Below are positions 25,985-34,029 of a stretch of DNA of 64,000 bases, one piece after another. Positions within the stretch are counted from its first letter, which is position 1, and every line of letters begins with the position of its first letter. A model generated the notes under the pieces. The model was not told the DNA's origin. It did no database searches and was given only the letters and a program-made list of their open reading frames with translations. The stretch covers positions 1 through 64,000 of the forward strand of contig JASJCP010000005.1 of NCBI GenBank assembly GCA_030065935.1, read 5' to 3'. The position numbers and the translations under genes are program-made. The DNA is from Xenococcaceae cyanobacterium MO_167.B27. GTDB lineage: Bacteria; Cyanobacteriota; Cyanobacteriia; Cyanobacteriales; Xenococcaceae.

Positions 25985-26239
25985 GATTAAGCTTTTATGA
26001 ACATCTATGTGGAGCGTGAGTTATTGAGGTAACTTACTAATATCATTAAATGAGAATGATTACCTATAACTAACAGTTTTATGACTAAAATTAATGCTAA
26101 TAATCTTGCAAAAGATTACTATACGGCACTTAATGTAGCTAATAAAATCTCTAATTTAAGAATCTATAGCATTTATTAAAACACTCGATCGCATAAACTA
26201 CTAAAAATGATTTTTCTAATAATGCTCACGGAGTTTTAG
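25985..26239. other. Intergenic region with a Fur-box-like dyad
   Basis: ATCATT-AAATGAG-AATGAT lies at about 26042-26060 and resembles a Fur-type operator upstream of the feoC relic and feoC2. A 32-codon ORF (26081-26179) has no ribosome site and I do not accept it as a gene. Nothing else was recognised. Confidence 0.35.
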
Positions 26240-26480
26240 ATGATTCTCACAGAAATCCAAAACTTCCTAATCAATTGTCATTGCTTCTGTTTGGTGGAAA
26301 TGGAAAGAAACTTTTGCCAGCGATAGATATGCACTTAGACCAATGCTAAACAAGTTATAAGAATTTCAAAAATTACCGCTACACATCAATCTCCGCGTCA
26401 CCCTGTCCCCGGGTCTCCGCGTAAATCATCTGTAGCCAAGTTAAATGAAAAGGATATTAATTAAAAAAGGTAGAGGACAA
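26240..26480 (+). pseudogene. Decayed feoC copy interrupted by a short repeat
   Basis: The start reads MILTEIQNFLIN, matching MILKAIQNFLIN of feoC at 19742. The frame then breaks, with stops near 26320, while feoC-like bases continue (CACTTAGACCAATGCTAAACAAGTTA, versus CACTTAAACCAATGCTCAACAAGTTA at 19828). At about 26384-26452 a repeat related to 59321-59390 is inserted, after which ATTAATTAAAAAAGGTAGAGG resumes the LIKKGR segment. It is clearly non-functional. The intact feoC2 begins 114 bases later. Confidence 0.75.
26384..26452. repeat. Short interspersed repeat inside the feoC relic
   Basis: The stretch contains TCCGCGTC, GTCCCC, AATCATCTGTAGCC and TTAAATGAAA, shared in order with 59321-59390. 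It splits the decayed feoC reading frame, so it behaves like a small inserted element. Confidence 0.55.
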
Positions 26481-26593
26481 ATGAGATAATTCCTAGACAT
26501 GGATTCAACCCTAATTTTTTTGAAGTCTGAAGGTCACATGAGTTCTTAAGTACCTGAAAACTCAACACACTCGATTACCATAAATTCCTAAAA

Positions 26594-26974
26594 ATGATTC
26601 TTAAAGAACTGCAAGACTTTGTACTCGATTATCATCGCGTTTCTTTAGCAGAAATGGAGTTGCACTTTCATATGGATGGAGACGCACTCAGGCAAATGCT
26701 CTTGAAGTTAATTAAAAAAGGAAGGGTACGCAAGTTACCGATTCCCGATAAGTGTCATGGCTGTACTTTCTGCAATCCCGATACTATCGAATTTTATGAA
26801 TGGGTAGATCGAGACCAACCTGATACTCCCCATCTGGCTAAAAGTTCTCTCACCAAAGCTCAAATTCACAGTATTCACGCCCCAATGGATGAACTTACAG
26901 CTTCCGACTCACCAGAGATCAAATATGCAGTAATTTTGCACAATTATGACAAAACAAAGGAAGAAGAAGGATAA
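26594..26974 (+). CDS. FeoC-like winged-helix protein 2, C-terminally extended
   Basis: The 126-residue protein has the FeoC domain in its first 80 residues (SLAEMELHFHMDGDALRQML, IKKGRVRKL, cysteines in DKCHGCTFCNPDTIEFYEW). About 45 further residues (SLTKAQIHSIHAPMDELTAS onward) are not found in standard FeoC. It is followed after 27 bases by an HMA-domain gene, so this FeoC copy appears attached to a different metal system than feoB. Start ATG 26594. Confidence 0.8.
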   Translation: MILKELQDFVLDYHRVSLAEMELHFHMDGDALRQMLLKLIKKGRVRKLPIPDKCHGCTFCNPDTIEFYEWVDRDQPDTPHLAKSSLTKAQIHSIHAPMDELTASDSPEIKYAVILHNYDKTKEEEG

Positions 26975-27001
26975 ACAATTACGATCAAAAGGAAATTAAT
27001 C

Positions 27002-27307
27002 ATGAACTGGTTCTTTAAACGTTCGCCAACCAAAGAAATTCAATTACAGGTTGAGGAGCTTCACTGTGAGATGTGCGCTCAAACCGTTAGAGAAGCTCTG
27101 CAAAAAGTTGCAGGAGTTAACAAAGTGAAAGTAAATCTGTCCCAAAAAAAAGTTACAGTGGCGCACCGCGTACACGAAGTGCGTCGAAGACTAGCGGATC
27201 TCTTCGAGATCGCTGACTGTCTAGAAGTTAGTGTTGAGTCTCTGATTCAAGCTCTAGAACCCACAGGATATCGAGCCAAGCCAATTCTTGCAGCTAAAAG
27301 CAAATAA
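27002..27307 (+). CDS. HMA-domain metallochaperone-like protein
   Basis: The 101-residue protein is a heavy-metal-associated domain. The metal loop is LHCEMCAQTVREAL (CxxC), then VAGVNKVKVNLSQKKVTV and the C-terminal SLIQALEPTGYRAK. Between the strand KVTVA and the second helix there are about 25 extra residues (RVHEVRRRLADLFEIADC) encoded by a palindromic repeat also found in the gene at 28764. The domain may still fold, because the insertion is in a loop. It sits 27 bases after feoC2. Confidence 0.82.
   Translation: MNWFFKRSPTKEIQLQVEELHCEMCAQTVREALQKVAGVNKVKVNLSQKKVTVAHRVHEVRRRLADLFEIADCLEVSVESLIQALEPTGYRAKPILAAKSK
27161..27214. repeat. In-frame palindromic repeat, copy 1 (encodes ADLFEIA)
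   Basis: GCGCACCGCG...GCGGATCTCTTCGAGATCGCT lies within the HMA-domain gene without breaking its frame. The same blocks occur at 29094-29126 with a shorter middle. Both copies translate in the same register to AHR...ADLFEIA. Confidence 0.75.
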
Positions 27308-27343
27308 GCCTTTTTAAACTTTTATCTCTCTTCTGGCAGAAGA

Positions 27344-28720
27344 CCCTCACGTCCCGTGACGGGATGAATGACAGTCAGGGTTTAGATTAATAATCGTGAA
27401 GTTTACAATTAGTTCTTGTATTTTGTAAAAAACTGTAGTATGATAAGTATCATAACAACATAGCATGAGGTCGAAATGCTTAATCTAATTTACAACTACA
27501 AGTTACATCCAACAGATAAACAGATAGAAATAATTGAACATAATCTCAATGTTTGTAAATCTGTTTGGAATCATGCTCTATACAAAAGAAAACTTTGGTA
27601 TAACAGCCGTAGTTGTGATATTAATAAGTGTTCGATAATCTCTGAATATGTTGTTGAACCATTTGAATATCCGTCTTACCATACTCAATCTTCTGAACTT
27701 ACTCAGGCTAAGAAAACTAACCCTTACTTGAAATCTGGTAACGCTCAAGCTATGCAACAAACATTACGAAAGTTGGATAGAGCATTCAATGATATGACTC
27801 GTAAAGGAATGGGATTTCCACGTTACAAAAAGAAGATGAAATCTTTTAATCTTCTGAGTAACAAGTTTGAGATTAATGGTAATTACCTCAAGATGCCTCT
27901 ACTTAAAAATATTAAGTTGAGAAAATCTAGAGATATTCGGTCAGGTTTCAAAATTAAACAAGTTCAAATCATTAAGAAAGCATCTGGTTATTATGCTAAT
28001 GTAACGATTCAACTTGATGTTAATGTACCTTTACCTTTACCTCATGGTCATGCTGTAGGTATAGATGTAGGTATTAAAAGTATGCTATCTACTTCTGATG
28101 GAAATGTAATCGCTCGACCCTCGTTCTTAGACAAAGCACTGCGTAAGATTAAATTACTACAAAGAAAGCTGAAAAAGAAACGTATTGGTTCTTCTAAATG
28201 GAACAAACTACAGAGAAAAATAGCCCTATTACATGAAGCAGTAGCTAATAGAAGAAAGGACTATCATTTCAAACTCTCCCATCAATTATGTAATGGAGTA
28301 GGAATGATATTTGTAGAAGATATAAACTTTACATCTTGGAGTAAAGGTATGTTCTGCAAACAATCCGTTGATATGGGGCTAGGTCAATTCTTCAATATAC
28401 TAGAGTATGTATGCTCAGTAACGGATACATATTTCTCTAAAGTAGATAAGAATTTCACATCTCAAATATGTCCTAATTGTGGCACTCATACAGGTAAGAA
28501 AGAACTCAATATAAGAGTACATAAGTGTAATGAGTGCGGATATGAGCAAGATAGAGATGTAGCGGAGGCACGAAGTTGTACGTAATAGAGGATTAACTGC
28601 GGTCGGTGCGCCCGTGGTGAAATTGCCCAGTAATGGCGTTCTGGCGGGGACTATTGCAGTCTAGCTAAGAGTCTATATGGGAATCCCTCGTCTCCGACGA
28701 TGGGAGGTTCAATTACCCCA
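27344..28720 (+). mobile_element. IS200/IS605-type element carrying only tnpB
   Basis: The tnpB gene is flanked by a left hairpin (ACCCT...CCCG-TGA-CGGG...AGGGT, 27345-27384) and a right hairpin (CCCTCGTC-TCC-GACGATGGG, 28685-28704). No tnpA is present, so the element would need a transposase in trans. It separates the HMA gene from the HMA_2-like membrane protein gene. Exact ends are not determined. Confidence 0.55.
27476..28585 (+). CDS. tnpB: TnpB nuclease, C-terminal frameshift
   Basis: The 369-residue reading has the full TnpB plan: an N-terminal HTH-like region (YKLHPTDKQIEIIEHNLNVC), RuvC-I GIDVGIKSML, RuvC-II IFVEDINFTSW, zinc ribbon CPNCGTHTG...HKCNECG and RuvC-III EQDRDVAEAR. After AEAR the frame ends (SCT-stop). 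A neighbouring frame continues as the normal TnpB tail (VRNRGLTAVGAPVVKLPSNG) to a TAG at 28662-28664. One extra base near 28576 explains this. All catalytic residues precede the shift, so nuclease activity may survive. Confidence 0.85.
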   Translation: MLNLIYNYKLHPTDKQIEIIEHNLNVCKSVWNHALYKRKLWYNSRSCDINKCSIISEYVVEPFEYPSYHTQSSELTQAKKTNPYLKSGNAQAMQQTLRKLDRAFNDMTRKGMGFPRYKKKMKSFNLLSNKFEINGNYLKMPLLKNIKLRKSRDIRSGFKIKQVQIIKKASGYYANVTIQLDVNVPLPLPHGHAVGIDVGIKSMLSTSDGNVIARPSFLDKALRKIKLLQRKLKKKRIGSSKWNKLQRKIALLHEAVANRRKDYHFKLSHQLCNGVGMIFVEDINFTSWSKGMFCKQSVDMGLGQFFNILEYVCSVTDTYFSKVDKNFTSQICPNCGTHTGKKELNIRVHKCNECGYEQDRDVAEARSCT

Positions 28721-28763
28721 AGCACATTTTTCTTTAACCTATAGAGTAAAAGTAAATTATTCC

Positions 28764-29378
28764 ATGACAGCTACAACTTCAACCAATAATCTCAGTAACC
28801 TTTCCCCAGAAGATGCAACCTCCAACGTTAGAGCATTTTTAAAAGAACATGGAGAGATCGAGATGATTCTCCCAGTGGCGATCGCAGTATTCGTTACTAG
28901 CCGATTTCAACTGCGAGGAGCAAATGCCTTACTAGTAAATCTGTTGGTGGCAAGTTTAGCCCGTCAACTCTTTATCCAACTAAAAAAAGAACCACCATCC
29001 GCAGTAATCGAGAGCAATAATTCTAATAATTCTCATAATTCTAATTCGACTGGAGAAGAGAGCGAAGCACCAGAAACCGATCTCCTAGGTTATGCGCACC
29101 GCGAAGCGGATCTCTTCGAGATCGCTCATGCTGTTCCTGGACGAGTTCGTTTGAAAATGCCTCAATTAGCAATTGATGCGGATTTTGCCCGTCGTTTAAA
29201 ACAGGCTTTAGATGCAGATGAATATGTCAATTGGGTTCGGATTAATCGCCCAGCAGCTTCCATAGCGATTAAATATAACAATCAAGGACTCTCTGATTGG
29301 GAGTTAGGGCTGCGTTTGATGAATATTATCAATACGGTGCAACAAGAAAACCAAGTGCCTCAACCAATATCGAACTAA
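28764..29378 (+). CDS. Membrane protein with HMA_2-like 'GRVR' domain
   Basis: I chose the ATG at 28764 (MTATTSTNNLSN, 204 residues) rather than the track's 28677, because the earlier codons lie in the IS right end. The N-terminal part has a hydrophobic segment (IEMILPVAIAVFVTSRFQLR, then ANALLVNLLVASLARQLF). A Ser/Asn linker follows, then a degenerate HMA-like domain: VPGRVRLKMPQLAIDADFAR and VRINRPAASIAIKYNN. The same domain heads both CPx-less P-type ATPases at 34030 and 40590, so it probably serves the same metal pathway. The stop codon overlaps that of the convergent WD40 gene. Confidence 0.7.
   Translation: MTATTSTNNLSNLSPEDATSNVRAFLKEHGEIEMILPVAIAVFVTSRFQLRGANALLVNLLVASLARQLFIQLKKEPPSAVIESNNSNNSHNSNSTGEESEAPETDLLGYAHREADLFEIAHAVPGRVRLKMPQLAIDADFARRLKQALDADEYVNWVRINRPAASIAIKYNNQGLSDWELGLRLMNIINTVQQENQVPQPISN
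29094..29126. repeat. In-frame palindromic repeat, copy 2 (encodes ADLFEIA)
   Basis: GCGCACCGCG-AAGCGGATCTCTTCGAGATCGCT lies in the linker of the HMA_2-like protein and is read as AHREADLFEIAH. It is the short form of the repeat at 27161-27214. Confidence 0.75.
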
Positions 29379-31882
29379 GAAAGCAACAACTCTTGTCTAG
29401 CTTGCCAAATCTTAATCGTCCGATCGCTACTGCCACTTGCCAGAGTTTGTCCGTCGGGGCTAATGGCGATCGCCTTTACTGGTGCTGCATGACCGATAAG
29501 CGTCCGCAGTAATTGTTTTGTCTGAATATGCCACATTTTAATCGTCTTGTCCTCACTGCCACTGATGAGGTGCTGGTTATTGGTACTGATAGTCAAAGCT
29601 TGAACCGCCCCTGAATGTCCGATCAAGGTGTAAAGCAATTTTCCCGCCTCTAAATCCCACAGCTTGATAGTGTGGTCATCGCTGCCACTAATCAGAGTTC
29701 GTCCGTCGGGACTAATAGTGAGAGAGCGAACGCAACCTTGATGTCCTTTGAGGGTACGAATCAAATCTCCCGTAGTTAAATCCCAGATTCTGATGGTTGT
29801 GTCTTCACTGCCACTAATCAGAGTCCGAGCATCATTGCTGATGGCTAAGCAAGAAACCCACTGCTTATGACCAAAGAGAGTCTGAAATGACTCTCCTGTT
29901 GACAAATCCCAAAGTTTGATTTTGTGACTTCCACTGGCAAGGAATTGGCACTCGCTGTGGGAGTGGTAAGTACTGATAGCGAGGGAACGAATTGGTTGTC
30001 TATGACCGAAAAGCGTTCGCTGGAGGTTTCCTGTTTGTAGATTCCAAATTTTAATATAGCTTCTGTTTTCAGTGCGATCGCTACTGGCAATAGTCTTGCC
30101 GTCGGGACTAAGGGTAAAAGTCAAAATCTCGCCTTGATGGGCTGCTAGTTTGAGACTGCTAGCAGTTTGCCAGCCTCTGGGCTGGAAAGGGCATAGTTCA
30201 ATCGTGCGGCGATCGCTAATACTAATCAAGATTCCCCCGTCAGGGCTAATGGCAAGGGGAGTTGCTTTTCCCGCTCCTAAAGTAAAAGTATGTAACAGAG
30301 AACAATTTGTCAGTTGAGGAGGTCGAGTTGGTATTTTGAAGTTGTTAAGCTTTCTCAACAGCTCTTGTACCTGCCTCAAACCCGATTCATCCCCAAGCTC
30401 TGATAAACAGGTTTTGAGGGTTTCGAGGTATTCTCGGTCTTTTAGGGTTAAAGTTAACTCGACTTTATCTAAATCCTCCCTCCCTTCAATGGGAAACAAT
30501 TGATGCTGTTTGAGCCAAATCTGAAAAGAGTTATAGAGTTGCTCTCTCGCCAAAAACTTATCGGGTAGATGAGCGAGACTCTGGGCAAGTTTTAACGCGA
30601 GTAAATGTAAACCGTCCGCTCTTTGGTGAGCTAAAGCAGAGAAAACACTTTGATAGATAGCTCCCGTAACGCAAAGGGCTGCTTGTCGCGATTTTGGCTC
30701 AGATAGCTCTTGTTTAGTAAGCTGTGGCAGAATCTGTGGCAGGTGAGGGGGTAGGTCATAGTTAACTAGATAGTAAAAATCTGCTACCCAACCAGCAACG
30801 AGACAGTGACAGACAGTAACAAATTGGCATAGTGTCTCCAAATCTTTTCTATCGATCTGGTAGTCAAAAGCAAGTTCTTTGATGTCAATACCAGCAGCCT
30901 GCAATTGTTCTGCTTCTAACCAAATTGCCAGATTGATCGCATTTTTACCCCCCAAGCGCTCGATATCTTCGGGGTTTTTACCCAATGCCAGGAGTCGCTC
31001 TCTAGTATCTTTCCATTTCAAGGCACGGGCTATTACTGACTCTTCTAGCAACTCTCGGTAAGACAGCCTCAAAATAGTTTCATAGCAATATTTCTCTTGT
31101 CCTAAATCCCAGTAAGCTATCCGTAAATTGAGATAATCCCCCTCAATTTCCGACTCTAGAATCAAAGTTGGCTGTTCTTTGAGCTGCTCAAACAGCATCT
31201 TGATACTGGCTTCTCCGTGAAAATTCTGACTCTGCCAAGCACCGCCTAAAAATTCTGTTGGTCTAAATTGACAGTGGGATGAATAGTTTTGACTTAAGAA
31301 TTCTCGCAGTCCTTGAGCTAATTTTTGTTCTATCTCTTGAGTTTTAAGAGCAATTCCTTCCAATCCTTGAAAGGGAACTTTGGGAGGTATCAGAAAAATT
31401 CGCAGTGGCAGGGGAACATCGGCAGCAGAAGATTTTTGTAGTTGTGCGGGCGATAAACGCAGAGGCCAATGCTCTAGGTTTTTGTTTATTTCAGGCAATT
31501 GTCGTAGTGTGGTTTGTTGCGCTGTGGCAACCATTTGCCAAAGATTCTGCTCTTGTTGGACAATTAATTGCTGCTGTAAACTTTTATCCTGTTCCCAGGT
31601 CTGTTGTTTTTGGTTAGACAGATCCTGCTGTGAGAGGCTTCCTTTGAATTCTTCAAAATCATCTAAACCAATGGCTGAGATAACGTTTTGGAGCGAGTTT
31701 TGAATTTCTCCAAGTTGTTGCTCTTTAATTCCCACAGAGTCGAGCATTCTCTTGGTGTGATGGTTCTGCTGGTTTTTGAGTTCTGACTGAATGCTGCTTA
31801 AGAAACTGTTAGCTCCGGCATAAACTAACGTGGACAAGATTGGTTTAGAGACTCGAACTAATAAGTGAAACCACGGGTGCAT
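29375..31882 (-). CDS. WD40-repeat protein with large unassigned N-terminal region
   Basis: The 835-residue protein ends in about seven WD40 blades from roughly residue 545. Examples are HKQWVSCLAISNDARTLISG with IRIWDLTTGDLIRTLKGH, and HQGCVRSLTISPDGRTLISG with IKLWDLEAGKLLYTLIGH. These would form a beta-propeller for protein binding. The first 540 residues contain a hydrophobic start (HPWFHLLVRVSKPILSTLVY) and helical regions (EQDKSLQQQLIVQQEQNLWQ); I recognise no enzyme domain there. The start is the ATG at 31882. It is convergent with the HMA_2 gene and overlaps its stop. Confidence 0.8.
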   Translation of the reverse strand: MHPWFHLLVRVSKPILSTLVYAGANSFLSSIQSELKNQQNHHTKRMLDSVGIKEQQLGEIQNSLQNVISAIGLDDFEEFKGSLSQQDLSNQKQQTWEQDKSLQQQLIVQQEQNLWQMVATAQQTTLRQLPEINKNLEHWPLRLSPAQLQKSSAADVPLPLRIFLIPPKVPFQGLEGIALKTQEIEQKLAQGLREFLSQNYSSHCQFRPTEFLGGAWQSQNFHGEASIKMLFEQLKEQPTLILESEIEGDYLNLRIAYWDLGQEKYCYETILRLSYRELLEESVIARALKWKDTRERLLALGKNPEDIERLGGKNAINLAIWLEAEQLQAAGIDIKELAFDYQIDRKDLETLCQFVTVCHCLVAGWVADFYYLVNYDLPPHLPQILPQLTKQELSEPKSRQAALCVTGAIYQSVFSALAHQRADGLHLLALKLAQSLAHLPDKFLAREQLYNSFQIWLKQHQLFPIEGREDLDKVELTLTLKDREYLETLKTCLSELGDESGLRQVQELLRKLNNFKIPTRPPQLTNCSLLHTFTLGAGKATPLAISPDGGILISISDRRTIELCPFQPRGWQTASSLKLAAHQGEILTFTLSPDGKTIASSDRTENRSYIKIWNLQTGNLQRTLFGHRQPIRSLAISTYHSHSECQFLASGSHKIKLWDLSTGESFQTLFGHKQWVSCLAISNDARTLISGSEDTTIRIWDLTTGDLIRTLKGHQGCVRSLTISPDGRTLISGSDDHTIKLWDLEAGKLLYTLIGHSGAVQALTISTNNQHLISGSEDKTIKMWHIQTKQLLRTLIGHAAPVKAIAISPDGQTLASGSSDRTIKIWQARQELLLS

Positions 31883-32208
31883 AACAGTTTTAGTGCTGTT
31901 TCAATTGAGTAATTGAGAATAATTATGATTAGATTTATCATAAAAGCTATCATACTACCGAACTAAGTTGCAATAATTTCTCACAAGTTTCTTAGTTAGC
32001 AAGGGCGAGTTGGGCTGGCTCTGTTTCCTAGTCTAATACCAGTTATCAAAAATATTGACAAGCCATTCTTAATTCTAATAATAATACTCTGCTGAATGTC
32101 TTTTACCACTTTTGAGAAATAATATCAGCAAAAGCGCGATCGCTAATTTGACCGATCTGAATTCAGGATACAAGCCTCAATTTCCTTTCTTTTTACCGTG
32201 CGAGCTTC
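31883..32208. other. Intergenic region upstream of the WD40 gene
   Basis: No gene recognised. It holds the WD40 gene's leftward promoter region and ends at the left hairpin of the IS200/IS605 element. One HIP1 site is present. Confidence 0.5.
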
Positions 32209-32247
32209 TTGCCCCGTCTCTTCGAACGGGCGGGGTAAAGAGCGAGT

Positions 32248-32626
32248 CTATAATGGTCGGTTCTGTTGTTCAATATACTGTTTAATTATTGATAATGGCG
32301 CACCGACCCAAGAGCCAGCAAAATAGCTAGGCGACCATAAACCACCTTTCCAATAATATCGAGGCTCATTTTGGATGTTGTTTTCGCTTCGGTGCCTAGA
32401 GGATACACCTTTTAAACTGTTAACGCGCCTTGGAAATAGATACTTTTGGTGGATAGTTAAGTAATAAATGGACATGGTCAGTTTCACCGTTCATTTCCAT
32501 TAATTCTGTTTCAAAATCTTTGCAGATATCCCTAAAAATAATTTCCATATCTTTAAGTATTACATCAGTAAAAACTTTTTTCCGATACTTAGTCACAAAA
32601 ACCAAGTGAACCTGAAGTTTAAACAC
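32248..32626 (-). pseudogene. tnpA: IS200-type Y1 transposase TnpA, single-base frameshift
   Basis: The 5' part reads FKLQVHLVFVTKYRKKVFT and contains the HUH motif in DHVHLLLNYPPKVSISK. One extra base at about 32427 then gives KAR-stop, while the next frame continues VNSLKGVSSR, GGLWSPSYFAGSWVGAPLSI and the catalytic tyrosine in IKQYIEQQ. Upstream of the GTG at 32626 the frame is also protein-like (KKSTDIRTGRHC), so the real start was further left. Both catalytic motifs exist but in different frames. Confidence 0.85.
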
Positions 32627-32784
32627 GCAATGCCTGCCAGTACGAATATCAGTTGACTTCTTGATTCAACAGCGAGTGGGGGAAAGCCGATCCGCTGTCT
32701 CTTGAATTCATTTCAAGAGCTTGTAAGCGGGAGTCCAAGACCGCGCTGAATCGCTTTTTCATAGACCAATGATATTATAAATCT

Positions 32785-33990
32785 ATGATTATAAGGAAGG
32801 CATATAAATTTAGACTCAAGACCAATCAGACTATAGCCCGAAAACTGTCTCAATTTGCGGGTTGCTCACGACTGGTTTGGAATAAAGGTTTGGCATTTCA
32901 AAAAGAAAGATTGAACGCTAAACAGTCTTGTTTGTCCTATGCTGGATTAACCAAAGAATTAACTGGATGGAAAAAAGAAGAAGGCTTGTTTTTTCTTAAA
33001 CAAGTTCACTCACAAGCTTTGCAGCAATCCTTAAAAAATCTATCACAAGCATTAAAAGAAGCTTTTGATAAAACTAATCCTAAACAATTTCCTAAATTCA
33101 AAAAGAAAGGGCAAGGTGACTCATTTCGTTATCCACAAGGATTTAAAGTAGATAATGATAATGGACGAGTATTTCTGCCCAAAATAGGATGGGTTAGGTA
33201 CAACAAAAGTCAAGATGTTGTAGGTGAAGCTAAAAATGTAACCGTCTCTAAAAAAGGACAACACTGGTTTGTATCTATTCAAGTTGAAATAGATGTAGAA
33301 ATACCCAAGCATCCTTCGAGTTCGATTATTGGAGGCGATTTGGGAGTAATCAGGTTTTTAACTCTATCAAATGAAAAATATTATGAACCATTAAATATAT
33401 TTAAGAAACTGAAAACCAAGCTAGCTAAACTACAAAAAAAATTAGCTAAAAAAGAAAAGTTTTCTAATAAATGGAAAAAGTTAAAGTCTAAGATAACTAA
33501 ACTACATATCCGTATTGCTAATATTCGTAACGATTATCTTCACAAGATTTCAAGTGAACTGAGCAAAAACCACGCCATAGTAATTCTTGAAGACTTAAAG
33601 ATAGTCAATATGAGCAAGTCAGCCAAAGGAACAGTAGAAAATCCAGGTAAAAATGTTAAACAAAAATCTGGTTTAAATCGGGCAATTCTTGACCAAGGTT
33701 GGGGAGAGTTGATCCGTCAACTAGAATATAAGCTTGCTTGGAATGGTGGTCAACTAGTTCAAGTTAATCCTAGAAATACATCAAGAAAATGTCCAAAGTG
33801 CAACTATATATCGGCAGAAAACAGAAAAACTCAAGCTGTTTTTAAATGTCAAAACAGTAGTTGCAACTATACTGCAAATGCAGATAAAGTAGCAAGTTTA
33901 AATATCACAGAGGCGGGACTCGCCTTGATAGCATCTGGAGAAGACCCGTTGGGGTTTTCGATGAATGGTGAACCCACCGACGGAATTTAA
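32785..33990 (+). CDS. tnpB: TnpB RNA-guided nuclease of IS200/IS605
   Basis: The 401-residue protein is complete. It has the N-terminal HTH-like region (RKAYKFRLKTNQTIARKLSQ), RuvC-I GGDLGVIRFLTL, RuvC-II IVILEDLKIVNMS, zinc ribbon CPKCNYISAENRK...CQNSSCNYT and RuvC-III NADKVASLNITEAG. TnpB cleaves DNA at the donor joint using a guide RNA transcribed from the element's right end, which helps retain the element. The 3' end from about 33900 to 34023 would be the guide-RNA region. The start is the ATG at 32785. Confidence 0.93.
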   Translation: MIIRKAYKFRLKTNQTIARKLSQFAGCSRLVWNKGLAFQKERLNAKQSCLSYAGLTKELTGWKKEEGLFFLKQVHSQALQQSLKNLSQALKEAFDKTNPKQFPKFKKKGQGDSFRYPQGFKVDNDNGRVFLPKIGWVRYNKSQDVVGEAKNVTVSKKGQHWFVSIQVEIDVEIPKHPSSSIIGGDLGVIRFLTLSNEKYYEPLNIFKKLKTKLAKLQKKLAKKEKFSNKWKKLKSKITKLHIRIANIRNDYLHKISSELSKNHAIVILEDLKIVNMSKSAKGTVENPGKNVKQKSGLNRAILDQGWGELIRQLEYKLAWNGGQLVQVNPRNTSRKCPKCNYISAENRKTQAVFKCQNSSCNYTANADKVASLNITEAGLALIASGEDPLGFSMNGEPTDGI

Positions 33991-34029
33991 TTCCTGTAGG
34001 AATCACCTTGCTTTAGCTAGGTGAGGATG

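Larger units (their letters stand above)
32209..34023. mobile_element. IS200/IS605 element with divergent tnpA and tnpB
   Basis: The left hairpin (TTGCCCCG...CGGGGTAA, 32209-32238) and right hairpin (CACCTTGCT-TT-AGCTAGGTG, 34004-34023) flank a leftward tnpA and a rightward tnpB. The gap between the two genes (32627-32784) is also rich in stems, for example CTCTTGA-ATTCATT-TCAAGAG. The right end sits six bases from the stop codon of the P-type ATPase gene. The element is probably immobile by itself because tnpA is frameshifted. Confidence 0.75.

Noticed and set aside
26081-26179. 32-codon ORF with ATG
   Set aside because: No ribosome site and no hydrophobic or motif pattern; length is within chance expectation for AT-rich DNA.
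32627-32784. Stem-rich gap between tnpA and tnpB as a TnpB guide RNA
   Set aside because: TnpB guides come from the 3' side of tnpB; this gap is 5' and more likely holds promoters and translation control of tnpA.
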